Source: Bacteroides neonati (GTDB lineage Bacteria > Bacteroidota > Bacteroidia > Bacteroidales > Bacteroidaceae). From it: a stretch of DNA of 64,000 bases. Positions 1 through 9,100 of the stretch are shown in pieces. Below the pieces are notes generated by a model. The model ran no database searches. It was not told where the DNA came from and worked only from the letters and a program-made list of their open reading frames with translations. The translations under genes and the position numbers were made by a program. The stretch is from positions 208,814 through 272,813 of the forward strand of contig NZ_HG726021.1 of NCBI RefSeq assembly GCF_000499785.1. Direction: 5' to 3'. Each line of letters begins with the position of its first letter. Position 1 is the stretch's first letter.

Positions 1-435
1 TTGAGATGCTAACCATCCGTTTACGATAGTGCCGTCAGCTGCTTTCATACAGAGGTATGCAGTAAACTTAACGACATCATCTTTCTTTAAATCAATCGGA
101 TTACCACTTTCGTCAACGCAGTCTTGGTAGAAGTAATCCTTAACTTTTTGGGGTAAGGATTTTATATCTTTAGATACGAAAGAAACATGCAACTCATCGG
201 CAGGGCGCATGAAGATAAACATGCCTTTGCCGTTCCATCCTTGACGAGTTACAAGATTTCCTCTTTGCATAGATGCAATAGCTTGCCCAAATGTGCCGGA
301 TTCACCACTGGTTAATTCTTGGCTTTCAGCAGCACCTATAACATAAGCTGTTTCAATTTCTCCTTTGGTATAGCTACCGCTCTGATTGCATAACTTTGCT
401 GAATATTCAGCCGATTTTTCATCTGATGTTTTCAT
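1..435 (-). CDS. DUF2829 / Tad2-family protein (anti-Thoeris type), 3' end outside window
   Basis: 145 codons are visible from the ATG at 435; the gene runs off the left edge. The middle has the DUF2829 signature: a FGQAIASMQRGNLVTRQGWNGKGM-like stretch (about residues 49-72) and, near the edge, the KAADGTIVNGWLASQ segment typical of the family's C-terminal half. DUF2829 is the family of the phage anti-defence protein Tad2, which sequesters the cyclic-nucleotide signal of Thoeris. The N-terminal 45 residues are longer than in short family members. Family membership is clear; the anti-Thoeris role here is inference. It sits at the downstream end of the visible Mu-like early genes, where phages often keep anti-defence genes. 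Confidence 0.75.
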   Translation of the reverse strand, partial: MKTSDEKSAEYSAKLCNQSGSYTKGEIETAYVIGAAESQELTSGESGTFGQAIASMQRGNLVTRQGWNGKGMFIFMRPADELHVSFVSKDIKSLPQKVKDYFYQDCVDESGNPIDLKKDDVVKFTAYLCMKAADGTIVNGWLASQ

Positions 436-484
436 TATGATATATGGGTTTTACAAAGCCCGCCCAAGGCTCATTTCTTTATTA

Positions 485-778
485 TTAATACTTATAATTT
501 CCTTTGTAATCCTTTTTATTAGTGCGTTTCCTCTCTTCTTCGGTGAGGTTCGCCCTCGAATTGAGTTGCTCCAGATACATCTCATCCAACTCGTATCTAC
601 GAAGAGCAGTGTGGTATTCAGCGAGCAGATCGTCATACTCGGAAGCAGGGATATGAGCAGAACCGTTGTACAGAATGTCGGTAATAGCGTCAATTCGCTT
701 GGCTGTTTCTGACATACGCTCGCTAATACGCTTTGTCTCGAGCTTGCGCAAGGATAAATTGTTATTGCTCAGTGCCAT
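485..778 (-). CDS. Hypothetical phage protein, coiled-coil rich, 97 aa
   Basis: A charged helical protein of 97 residues with an arginine- and glutamate-rich C-terminal half and no membrane segment. Its start overlaps the end of the upstream gene by 17 bases, so it belongs to the same leftward early operon. I do not recognise a family. Position between a GemA-like gene and the DUF2829 gene is all the context there is. Confidence 0.6.
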   Translation of the reverse strand: MALSNNNLSLRKLETKRISERMSETAKRIDAITDILYNGSAHIPASEYDDLLAEYHTALRRYELDEMYLEQLNSRANLTEEERKRTNKKDYKGNYKY

Positions 779-1196
779 ATTCCCTGTTCTTTTTTAAAAT
801 ACTTTCCAACTTCTCACGCAAGTTCACCAACTCTTCAAAAGAGATATCGGAAAAAGGTTTTCCGGCAATAGTCGGTTGCATGCAGTAAGCATTGATCCGC
901 TTCCAATCCGTTGTATCGACCCCTATCTTTTGCATCGTTTTTAGGCATCCGGAACGGCGACGTTTCATTAATTCGTTGCCCGTAGAAGGCTTCAATGAAT
1001 CCGAATGACCATTCAGATAGCCCCAAAGATAAATAGCCTCTTTATAGCTTAATTCATTGGTATGAGAGGTGCGCCCATCGGTAAGATCAAGCAACATGGC
1101 TTCTTTTTGCTCGTTAGAGATACCTTTTCTCGCGTATAGAGCGTGTAAACGTCCTATCATTTTCTTTTCAATGGAATGTGGGTTGGTTGTTCTCAT
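762..1196 (-). CDS. GemA/Gp16-like early protein of Mu-like phage
   Basis: 144 residues. The C-terminal part (KIGVDTTDWKRINAYCMQP, then FEELVNLREKLESIL) resembles the Gp16/GemA (DUF1018) proteins found downstream of the transposition genes in Mu-like phages, where GemA modulates host gene expression. A strong ribosome-binding sequence, AAAGGAGAA, lies just before the ATG at 1196, unlike most genes of this window. Identification rests on a short resemblance plus gene order. Confidence 0.5.
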   Translation of the reverse strand: MRTTNPHSIEKKMIGRLHALYARKGISNEQKEAMLLDLTDGRTSHTNELSYKEAIYLWGYLNGHSDSLKPSTGNELMKRRRSGCLKTMQKIGVDTTDWKRINAYCMQPTIAGKPFSDISFEELVNLREKLESILKKNREYGTEQ

Positions 1197-1259
1197 CTTA
1201 TTTTCTCCTTTCGATTGATATTATACGTGAATACTTTATTACGTAGATATTGCTATAAA

Positions 1260-1916
1260 TTACTGTTCTCCATACTTGGCCGCTCCCTCTTCCCAGATCA
1301 CAAAGGATGCACCATCGGGATTAAAGCGTCCCATACATTTAGCCCGGAAACACTCGACAAATATTTTCATGCCAGCATCATAAAGACAAGTGATAGCAGG
1401 TTTCCCCTGTGGCTTACTTCCATCAGCGCGACTAACGAAAATGATCAGTTTGTCGGGATGTCTCTCTACCAATGGACGGAATCCTGTAGCTCCTTTTACA
1501 GTGTACCCGGCAGCCTGGAAACTATCAATAATATAGATATCTTCTTTTCGGGGGTCGCTCATTCGTTCATCCAGTTCTTCCATAGAAAGAGTTGCGGTGC
1601 GAAACCTGCCATCGACTTCTTGCATATTATTGCGTGCGATGTTGTTGATAAACGAAGCCTCTTTCCCTTCCTCCACACTATTGTAAAACACCTTTCCGAA
1701 TCGGCAGAGATATTTGGCTAGCTGCATCACGAATGAGCTTTTACCGTTGGCACTATTCCCCCAGATACACCAAAGTCCTGTGGAAGCCGGGCAACCGAAA
1801 GCCTCTTTCCATTCGCCCGTAAAATCCATCCCCGGACGTTTTATGCGCATCAACTCGCTGGGTGAGTAGGCACGCTTGATACTTTTTTTGCGGGGCTTCT
1901 TTGTTGTTTCTTCCAT
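1260..1916 (-). CDS. RecA-like P-loop ATPase
   Basis: 218 residues. The Walker A motif GNSANGKSS lies near residue 52, with a Walker B-like strand IYIIDSFQ near residue 125. A basic, serine-rich N-terminus (KKPRKKSIKRAYS) could bind DNA. The fold is RecA/DnaB-like rather than MuB-like. It sits 2 bases downstream of the MuB-like gene, in the slot where Mu-like phages of Bacteroidetes often carry a second ATPase. A role in replication or transposition is inferred from position. Confidence 0.65.
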   Translation of the reverse strand: MEETTKKPRKKSIKRAYSPSELMRIKRPGMDFTGEWKEAFGCPASTGLWCIWGNSANGKSSFVMQLAKYLCRFGKVFYNSVEEGKEASFINNIARNNMQEVDGRFRTATLSMEELDERMSDPRKEDIYIIDSFQAAGYTVKGATGFRPLVERHPDKLIIFVSRADGSKPQGKPAITCLYDAGMKIFVECFRAKCMGRFNPDGASFVIWEEGAAKYGEQ

Positions 1917-1918
1917 GT

Positions 1919-2797
1919 TTATTCCTCCACTGATAGTTTTTCAATTTCAGTGTACACGCGGCGAAGCTTACCATCGCTCAGTGTTACGATCTGATTAATA
2001 TTGGCTCCCTTGGGGGCATTTACTTTGGCTACAATGGTGGCCTGTGCCTTCAAGAATAGGGCACGAGTTTTTTCATCTTCAGGAGTCACCCGGTTGTAGT
2101 TGTCACCGTATCGGCTGAACATCTCTTCGTAACCAAGTGTATCACAGTTCCGGTTTCTCTGAATCTTAGCTTTCAACCCGTTGGCTCCCATCATATACCA
2201 TCCGCAGGTGCGGTCGGTAGCGTTCCATAGGGCTTTGAGTTCCAGAAAGGTTTCAGCGTTCATGTCTCCGGCTTCGTCCAGAATGATCATTGGACTTTCG
2301 ATGCTTCTGAGGTAATACACCAGATCATCGTACACATCGGCATACCGGCCATTACTGTTGAGACCGAATTCCTTGGCTATAAATCGGATCATGCGCATCT
2401 TAGTTTTCACCTGTCCGCAATCCACGTATATGGAATTAGGGTGGTTTTTTACATACACCTTGGCAGTGAAGGTCTTCCCGATATTAGGAATGTCGCATAA
2501 CAATCCGCTTAAGCTGCTTCGCTGGCATAGCTCCAACTGTTCGGTAATGTAAACAAATACAGGGGTTTCGGCTACTTTCCAAGGGGTTTCGCGACGAATA
2601 GACACACCCAACCTACGGGATACGCTCAGCAGCAAGGCATCGCTTATCTTTCCCTCTGTGGCTCCCGAATCAATATACCCGTATACACTGGTATTGATAC
2701 CTAATGCAATGGCATGTTTGTTGTTACTGGGATAGTTCTTACGATCTTCTTTGATAGCATCCAGGATGCGATTTCTAGTTTTAATTCCAAGTTCCAT
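1919..2797 (-). CDS. MuB-like transposition ATPase (AAA)
   Basis: 292 residues. An N-terminal HTH-like region (about 1-60) precedes an AAA ATPase core. The Walker A region reads CDIPNIGKTFTA, so the usual first glycine is replaced by aspartate; Walker B is MIILDEAGD. MuB binds target DNA and delivers it to the transposase while protecting the element's own DNA from self-insertion. The gene lies directly downstream of the transposase, as A-B order in Mu requires. The altered P-loop is seen directly; whether ATP hydrolysis is affected is unknown. Confidence 0.8.
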   Translation of the reverse strand: MELGIKTRNRILDAIKEDRKNYPSNNKHAIALGINTSVYGYIDSGATEGKISDALLLSVSRRLGVSIRRETPWKVAETPVFVYITEQLELCQRSSLSGLLCDIPNIGKTFTAKVYVKNHPNSIYVDCGQVKTKMRMIRFIAKEFGLNSNGRYADVYDDLVYYLRSIESPMIILDEAGDMNAETFLELKALWNATDRTCGWYMMGANGLKAKIQRNRNCDTLGYEEMFSRYGDNYNRVTPEDEKTRALFLKAQATIVAKVNAPKGANINQIVTLSDGKLRRVYTEIEKLSVEE

Positions 2798-2832
2798 TAT
2801 AATAGTATTTAATTGTTGTTTGAATCTAATTT

Positions 2833-4899
2833 TTACAATGCTGCGCGAGCGTAGCTTTTCATATAATCGGAGTTTAGGAAGGGGTTGTATTCTTCCGCGC
2901 CTTCTTCCTCTTCGTGCTCCACAGGAGCAGGTATCATCACCGCTTTGGCTTCTACGGATTCTAATGCCTCTTTTTCCTCCTTGGGGATGATGACCACCTT
3001 CTGTATCTTTTCATCCTTTACCATCTTGCGGAATTGGGAAACGTACTTCGATTGCTCGATATACTCCGTTACATCCTCATCGGTCTGCTCGCAGGTAGCT
3101 TCATTATAGGAGCCTAGCGGCTTGCATGTATCTATATATGAATCTCCCTGATAGATGTACACTTCATCAATGTTACCCTCTTCATCGGGTAGGTAATAGG
3201 CGTCTACTTTATAATCGTTGGACGCCAACGCCTCTACTACGTTCGGAGAGGATAGAGCAAACTTCCTGTTTGCCACCTGCATGTACTGCGTTCGGCGAAT
3301 GGTTGTTTGCGTATGTTCACCGATGAATCGATACAGGATGGCTTTGTCCATCGGCCGTAGATCGGGGTTCATATTGTCGCACAATACCTGCCATCGGGTC
3401 ATGTTCGGATACAACTTATTGTTCGGATGATTTTCATTGTTGTACTCATAAATATCCCTGATATCATCGGCTACTAATTCTTCATAGCTGAATGTCTTTT
3501 CTTTATAGGTATTATTCAGCTCATCGTACTCTTTATCGATCTTGGGGCGATTCACCTCCTTTTTATTATACCACCGACCAATACCTACATGATTGTTTTT
3601 CTCTACACCGTACTTTTTGGCACGGTTCCCGTGCTCGGCTCTCTTTTCCTGTGAGTTTCCGGGGTTACACCAACGAACGAACGGGAAAACAACACCGGCT
3701 TTCATGAGCCCGTCAGCGAAGTTGTTCACCAAATGATGCTCCACCTCTGCCTGTGCAGGCATGCACCAACCGTTACGTTCAATGGTGCGAAACATGTTGC
3801 GGACGCAATCAATGAATAAATCTACGTCTTTGGTGCGACTATGAGCATAACCGATCACACATCCACTGGTCACGTCGTATACGTAATAAGCCTTTGGGCG
3901 TTGTCCTCCGTGTGCTTTGCGTGGAAGATCGCGGTCGTCCAGTGATATTTTACTGAACGAGAAGAATGGGCTGTGCCGATTGTGGTGCGGAGTATATTTA
4001 TTATTAAAATCCCACTGCGTATTGCGTAGTTTGCCCAAAAGAATTTGATTCTTGGGGTTGTTTACGTAATTCCAGATAGTGGCTTCGCTTAGTTCCAGAG
4101 GTTTTCCTTTCTTGTCGAAGAAATCCTTTCGATCGAAGAGTTCACCTGTCTGCGGATCGCAGATATCAATCTCGCCACTCATAAATTGGGTGAATAATTC
4201 GTGAATTGTATTGTTGTACGGATTCGTAGGCTGTGCGGCAATAGAGAGTATCAGTTTTTCGATCTGAACAGATACCTTACGGGTATTCTGGTTACGAAAC
4301 TTCTTACTGATCAGCGCACCGTATCCGCCACTCTGAAACTGCTGTACTTTTTCTTTGAATCGTGCCGGATTACCGGGTAGAGTGTGCCCGTATTTCTCTT
4401 GGTAGTAAGCAACGGCTTCTGCCATCTCATCCCACCTCACACGACCGCCCATTGCCTTTTTCATTATTTTACGATCATTGAACAGGGAGATAACCGCACC
4501 CAGCACACTGGCGTTGGTTACGTATTCTATTTGTGTTTCGGCCGGTATGGGTTTTCCGTTGTCGAAACGGAACGAGCTGTACACTTCCCGCGCTTCTGTG
4601 TCCGGGTAGTAATGTTCGTCAAACCATTTGCGTAGTATCATATTAATTCCTTGATTAGGGTATTTTTGATTCACGAGTTGCAGGAAGCGGGATGGAATGC
4701 TGGAAACTTCGACGAGTGCATATCTTCCAAGTCCACGGGCATCCCGTACGACATTGATCTTCTCTTTGCATTTCTTTCCCGACGCCAGTTTCTTGTAGTT
4801 GCTTTCGCCCATTATAGCATCGCTCGGTTTTCCTTCGGGGGCATCGTTGCGCGTCAGGTCATCATGAGAGATGCATAATATTCCATTGTAATATTCCAT
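2833..4899 (-). CDS. MuA-like DDE transposase
   Basis: 688 residues, close to MuA (663). The central integrase-core region (about 310-440) has the acidic residues expected of a DDE enzyme in three blocks: SLDDRDLPRK with YYVYDVTSGC, then AEVEHHL, then NSQEKRAEHGNRAKKYG. The N-terminal half would hold DNA-binding subdomains, and the acidic C-terminal tail (EHEEEEGAEE) could be the MuB/ClpX interaction region as in MuA. It catalyses strand transfer for integration and replicative transposition. Exact catalytic residues were not assigned by alignment. Confidence 0.88.
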   Translation of the reverse strand: MEYYNGILCISHDDLTRNDAPEGKPSDAIMGESNYKKLASGKKCKEKINVVRDARGLGRYALVEVSSIPSRFLQLVNQKYPNQGINMILRKWFDEHYYPDTEAREVYSSFRFDNGKPIPAETQIEYVTNASVLGAVISLFNDRKIMKKAMGGRVRWDEMAEAVAYYQEKYGHTLPGNPARFKEKVQQFQSGGYGALISKKFRNQNTRKVSVQIEKLILSIAAQPTNPYNNTIHELFTQFMSGEIDICDPQTGELFDRKDFFDKKGKPLELSEATIWNYVNNPKNQILLGKLRNTQWDFNNKYTPHHNRHSPFFSFSKISLDDRDLPRKAHGGQRPKAYYVYDVTSGCVIGYAHSRTKDVDLFIDCVRNMFRTIERNGWCMPAQAEVEHHLVNNFADGLMKAGVVFPFVRWCNPGNSQEKRAEHGNRAKKYGVEKNNHVGIGRWYNKKEVNRPKIDKEYDELNNTYKEKTFSYEELVADDIRDIYEYNNENHPNNKLYPNMTRWQVLCDNMNPDLRPMDKAILYRFIGEHTQTTIRRTQYMQVANRKFALSSPNVVEALASNDYKVDAYYLPDEEGNIDEVYIYQGDSYIDTCKPLGSYNEATCEQTDEDVTEYIEQSKYVSQFRKMVKDEKIQKVVIIPKEEKEALESVEAKAVMIPAPVEHEEEEGAEEYNPFLNSDYMKSYARAAL

Positions 4900-5029
4900 A
4901 TCGGTTAATATTTATATTGAGTGCAAGTCCCGGCTCCGACCCGAGATAGTAAGCCACTTTCCATACCTTAAATAATCCTATTGAAAACTGTATCCTGAAA
5001 ACCGGAAAGGTCTTAGCTTGCTTGTTTTG

Positions 5030-5158
5030 TTACTTCATGCAAATTCCATATTCTTTGATCTGAGAGATATCCCGTCTAAACTGTTTTATAACTCTTGTTT
5101 GCATCCATATTGCCAAATGAGGTAAGAATATGATAATAAATAGCCTGGTTAGCTTCAT
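5030..5158 (-). CDS. Small membrane protein, 42 aa
   Basis: Reads MKLTRLFIIIFLPHLAIWMQ at the start: a single hydrophobic segment at residues 4-19, followed by a short basic tail. Its ATG overlaps the stop codon of the next gene upstream (TAATG), a sign of translational coupling. No family recognised; it could be a holin-like or accessory membrane peptide of the Mu-like phage. Confidence 0.45.
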   Translation of the reverse strand: MKLTRLFIIIFLPHLAIWMQTRVIKQFRRDISQIKEYGICMK

Positions 5159-5337
5159 TACTCGGCCCTCCTTTCTTCATCCCAAGCTCTGCTAAGCAGC
5201 ATCAATACTGCCAACAATACGATTACCGATGCGGATAACGCATCCTTACGACTAACCTCAATACCATCAGCCAGGTACAATGCCATAAACATCGCTACTA
5301 CGGCTGCTACATTCTGAATCCAACGTAATGTTTTCAT
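5158..5337 (-). CDS. Small two-helix membrane protein, 59 aa
   Basis: Two hydrophobic segments (about residues 8-24 and 36-50) separated by a charged loop EVSRKDA, ending DEERRAE. Coupled to the 42-aa gene downstream by a TAATG overlap and lying 4 bases after the stop of the 144-aa gene. Size and topology resemble small phage holin-type or accessory membrane proteins, but there is no specific match. Confidence 0.5.
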   Translation of the reverse strand: MKTLRWIQNVAAVVAMFMALYLADGIEVSRKDALSASVIVLLAVLMLLSRAWDEERRAE

Positions 5338-5341
5338 GATT

Positions 5342-5776
5342 TTACATTTTATTTAAAAACCGATCTTTTAATATCTCACGTTCCTGATCGCTCATCGGGA
5401 AAATATCCACGGACGGAATTTGGGTAAATTCACTTCTGATTACCGTCATTGTTATACTGCGTGCTAGTTCAAGTTTTCGCTCGCCTTCCTCACTGAGTTT
5501 CCATGCGGGGTGGTACTGTTCCAACTTTTCGACCTCTACCTTTTTGCCGTCATTGTAGGCAAGGATATGGGGATATGTCACACAGCAGCAACCATCGCTC
5601 AATTCAGCACCGATCAACACATTCCAATATGAATTACGGCCACTTTTGCTACCAATGGCAGACCACACGTCAAAAATCACAAATTGGGGAACACCCTCCT
5701 GATCGTACCCATCTACCACTACCACCTTGGCGTTGGCAGATGCCAATTTCTTGCACTCTTCTTTCCAGTAAATCAT
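5342..5776 (-). CDS. Hypothetical Mu-like phage protein, 144 aa
   Basis: Soluble 144-residue protein with a beta-rich N-terminal half (VVVVDGYDQEGVPQFVIFDVW) and a helical C-terminal half. It sits between the small HTH gene and the transposase in a single leftward operon. I do not recognise a family; position suggests an early function. Confidence 0.55.
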   Translation of the reverse strand: MIYWKEECKKLASANAKVVVVDGYDQEGVPQFVIFDVWSAIGSKSGRNSYWNVLIGAELSDGCCCVTYPHILAYNDGKKVEVEKLEQYHPAWKLSEEGERKLELARSITMTVIRSEFTQIPSVDIFPMSDQEREILKDRFLNKM

Positions 5777-5784
5777 AATATGTA

Positions 5785-6042
5785 CTATTTAAAAGTTACT
5801 ACTTTTACCACATTACCTTTGGAGTCCAGTATCTTAGTTGATCTAACCTCCGATCCGGAATCACTCAGCAACTTTGCACCTAGTTCGCAAATAGCGACAC
5901 TTCTCATTTGTGCAGCCTTTAGGCTGTTGCGTTTAAAACTCATGGCCAGGCTGACAGCCGATTTTTTCACACCGAACACTTTTGCCAAATAGGCATAAGC
6001 CTCACCTTTCTTTTTGGGGTCTTCCCAGTCAATTCTTTGCAT
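5785..6042 (-). CDS. Small HTH protein, Ner-like position
   Basis: 85 residues. Residues 12-45 (AYAYLAKVFGVKKSAVSLAM) read as a helix-turn-helix of the kind found in Ner/Cro-like regulators. It is the first substantial gene from the presumed Mu-like end, where Mu places ner ahead of A and B. Function as early-transcription regulator is inferred from motif and position; no divergent repressor gene is present beside it. Confidence 0.55.
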   Translation of the reverse strand: MQRIDWEDPKKKGEAYAYLAKVFGVKKSAVSLAMSFKRNSLKAAQMRSVAICELGAKLLSDSGSEVRSTKILDSKGNVVKVVTFK

Positions 6043-6046
6043 ATAT

Positions 6047-6109
6047 CTACTTTTTTACGTTTGTTAGCTTATCAATCATTTCAGAAGCGTGTTCTAAAAC
6101 CTTTTCCAT
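6047..6109 (-). CDS. Tiny ORF, 20 aa, at the Mu-like end
   Basis: Reads MEKVLEHASEMIDKLTNVKK and stops 4 bases before the ATG of the HTH gene, so it may be a leader peptide coupled to it. It begins 55 bases inside the presumed phage end at 6164. Too short to classify; it could be chance. Confidence 0.25.
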   Translation of the reverse strand: MEKVLEHASEMIDKLTNVKK

Positions 6110-6135
6110 ACTTATTATTATTTAGAGTTTAATTC

Positions 6136-9100
6136 TTATCTTTGGACGATGTAAACCGATTTCACTGCGTTGCCGATGTAGGTGCTTGGTGTGGTAAGCA
6201 TTGGGTTACCGTTGGCAGCAGTAGAATAGCGTACATGAAAGAATTGAGATGTACCCGGTATACCTTGTGATCCTGTAGGACCCGTTGCCCCTGTTGGGCC
6301 TACCGCTCCGGTGGCACCTGTTGCGCCAGTATCGCCCTTTGATATAGATTTGAGCCAGTCCGTAGCATTGTCGCCCGGCACTTGCGTAGTAAAGCTTTCG
6401 GCGATACAAATCCATGTACTGCCATTATGAGTTACTTCGTCGTAATAATAGTATTTTCCGGCTATCCAATCACCCTTAAATACAGGAACGGGCACTTCGG
6501 TGGTACCATCGGCAGAAAGTACACGAATAGACCCGGTAGCATAGATGTTACGCAAATAGGCACTATGCCCGGTCATATCGATACCGAATAGCTTCAAATT
6601 GGATAAATCCCCCAATTGCATCATCACCATATCTTTGGTAATCTCCCAGTTATTCACCCCGGACAAATAACGCTGATAGGTACGTGTGGTATATGCCGAT
6701 GTTTGACGCTCTTTGTCTGTAAAGTTACCATACGCCACAAAGTGCATCGCTTTCTGTGGATGAAAATCGTAATCGGTGCGAAGGGTATATTTATACTTTC
6801 CTTCTTCAATCTTTTCAACGATGCGGAAGTAGGCAGTCTGAAAGCCTGTGTTGTTATTGAACTTTGCTTTGCAAATGTCGTCTATCGCAATAGCCGCCAG
6901 CTCTCCCGGTTCAAGTTTCATCGTAATGATGCGATTAGCTGTATCTACCTCGGCGATAATACCGCCACCCGGAGCACTCCATTGTTCACCGGAAACAACG
7001 GTTACTCGATTGTATCGTAACTCAGGTACTTCAAGAAAGTCACGTAAACGAAGTGATCCGGCATCAATATCCCCTTTTTTGTTGATAGCCCATCCGATTA
7101 GTTTTTCGACGTAATCGAATGAAGAGAGGTCACCGGAAAAGGTTGCATCTTTCGCAATGATCCTTTCTAATGCTTCAAGTAGATTGAACTCACCCTTTGC
7201 GCCTTTTACCTTATCAGTGGCGGTTACATTCGTAACATTCACCTGTACCGCGTCAACTAACTTTGCAGAGATTGTTTCAAGGACACGCAAGTAGTCAATA
7301 TCCGCACCACCTGTGACGTTTAACCCCTTCTTTAACTTTGCCAGTTCTTCGGCAATGAGGCTATCAACGGTTAAACCACTCCTTATTTCAGCACCACCCA
7401 ACAGCTTTAATAGGAAATCGGTTTGCTCGGGGCCGGTCTTGGATAAGAAGAGTTTCTTTAGCTCTTCATTGTTGTTCAATATCTCTGCTAGAGTACGTAC
7501 AGCAGAAAGTACATTACTATCTGATGGAATAGTATCGTCTTCTTTTTTAATAACATATACAGCCGATGCACCACTGGAAGAGCTTCCTCCACTGACCGAG
7601 CCACCGCTATATGTTTGCCCCTTATAGGTAAGTGACTCTACCTTCTCTTCTAAGGCTGCTATCCTTGAATATGCAACAGTTTCTCCTACCGTATAGGTTG
7701 GATGATCGTAAGGAAAATCAAGAGAGTACTCGTACCCAATAATACGCGATTGTCTACCGTTGTCGAAATAGGTCTTATTGATAAGATTTACCTTATTCCC
7801 GATAGGGAAGTTCTTGTACTTACCGTTGTTGTAAATGAAGTTAGGTGCCATCTTGCAGTCGTATGTAGATGGGTCTATCTTTGACTTATCTACATATTCT
7901 TGTGCTCTCTTGAGTAACTCTGCCTCGGCATTAGGGATCATTGTGTTAAGTACGAACTCAGGGTCAAAACCATATAGAACGTATTTGTCACCGTCTTTTG
8001 GTGCGGCCATGATATCAGGTAGTTGGCGACCGTAATCCTCATTGGGCTTGATTTCGAATTGCTGCTCTTCCGGGTTTTCCTTCTCGTTTGGGTTAAATAT
8101 AACAGCAAAATCCAAACCGTTCAACGCTCCTGATTGAAACTTAATCCTAAGTTCCTTCCCTCGAATCATATAGGTATTCGAGAAGATAAAGCTATTATCA
8201 GAATCATTAAACAAATACGCATCGTATTTATCGGCCTCATCCTTAGAACCTTCGGGTAAACGTTTATCTGCATGGACGCCGGCCATTATACCAACCCTAT
8301 GAGGAAACACATCATCAAAAGTTACAATCTCCTCGACACGTTCTTCCTGGCTCATGTTCTCGTACGCATCCACGTAACTTATTCCTTCAGGAAGCATCAA
8401 GCGTGTTGTTACGACACCTTCAACCGTTTGTTCTGTATTTGGCTTAGAGAAGTGAGAAGCCGGCACCTTAGACCTAATGATATTTTCAATAGTATAGGTA
8501 TCTCCAGTTGAAACAGTAGAGCCTTTAGGTAGTTGAATAACGTTCTTCTTACCTAGAATCTCAGGATAGTAAAGACACGTGTATTTCGTACCTTTACTTA
8601 AACCAGAAAGAATCTCTATTGATGTGTTGTATCGTATTCTTTCTACCCAAATATTAGACTTCCCTTCACAAGACACGTCAAGTCTGTTCATATATGGGGT
8701 GCCATCCAGATTATATATGTCTAGGCAGAGTGTCGTACCTCCAGATAGATCATTCGTTGTAATGTCAAAAGTTTCTTTTGCGTCTAAGTATGTCCAACCA
8801 TTACCGGCTGCAACGATATTTACATTCTTTAGCGACTTTACGATAGTCCGTCTGGCTCCGACAATGGTCGATCCTTTATAAGTAACCTCGATTACTACGT
8901 CTATATTCACGTTAACGGGGATATAATCGTTACCTGGACGGTACCTTGAAGCCATCTTTATAGATAACTCAGTGAAATCAATAGCGTACGAACCAGCGGG
9001 TAAATCTGCTGGAGCACTATTCTTAAGCGCAAGTTTTCCATTAGATACAGAATATGCTTGCGTTTGATCAACGGTAGTTGCAGTTGGCGTAATCTTGCTG

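Larger units (their letters stand above)
1..6164 (-). mobile_element. Mu-like transposable prophage, partial (transposase end)
   Basis: All genes read leftward in Mu-like order from the presumed end at 6164: small HTH protein, small membrane proteins, MuA-like transposase, MuB-like ATPase, second ATPase and GemA-like protein. The terminal bases read inward are TGAAATCGG, matching the TG dinucleotide of Mu-type ends. The rest of the phage, including its repressor, head and tail genes and other end, is left of the window. The boundary is inferred from the truncated tail-spike gene next to it; the opposite end and target duplication cannot be seen. Confidence 0.7.

Noticed and set aside
4899..5029. 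19-codon frame upstream of the transposase
   Set aside because: Too short and without a recognisable start signal; the interval otherwise shows nothing clear.
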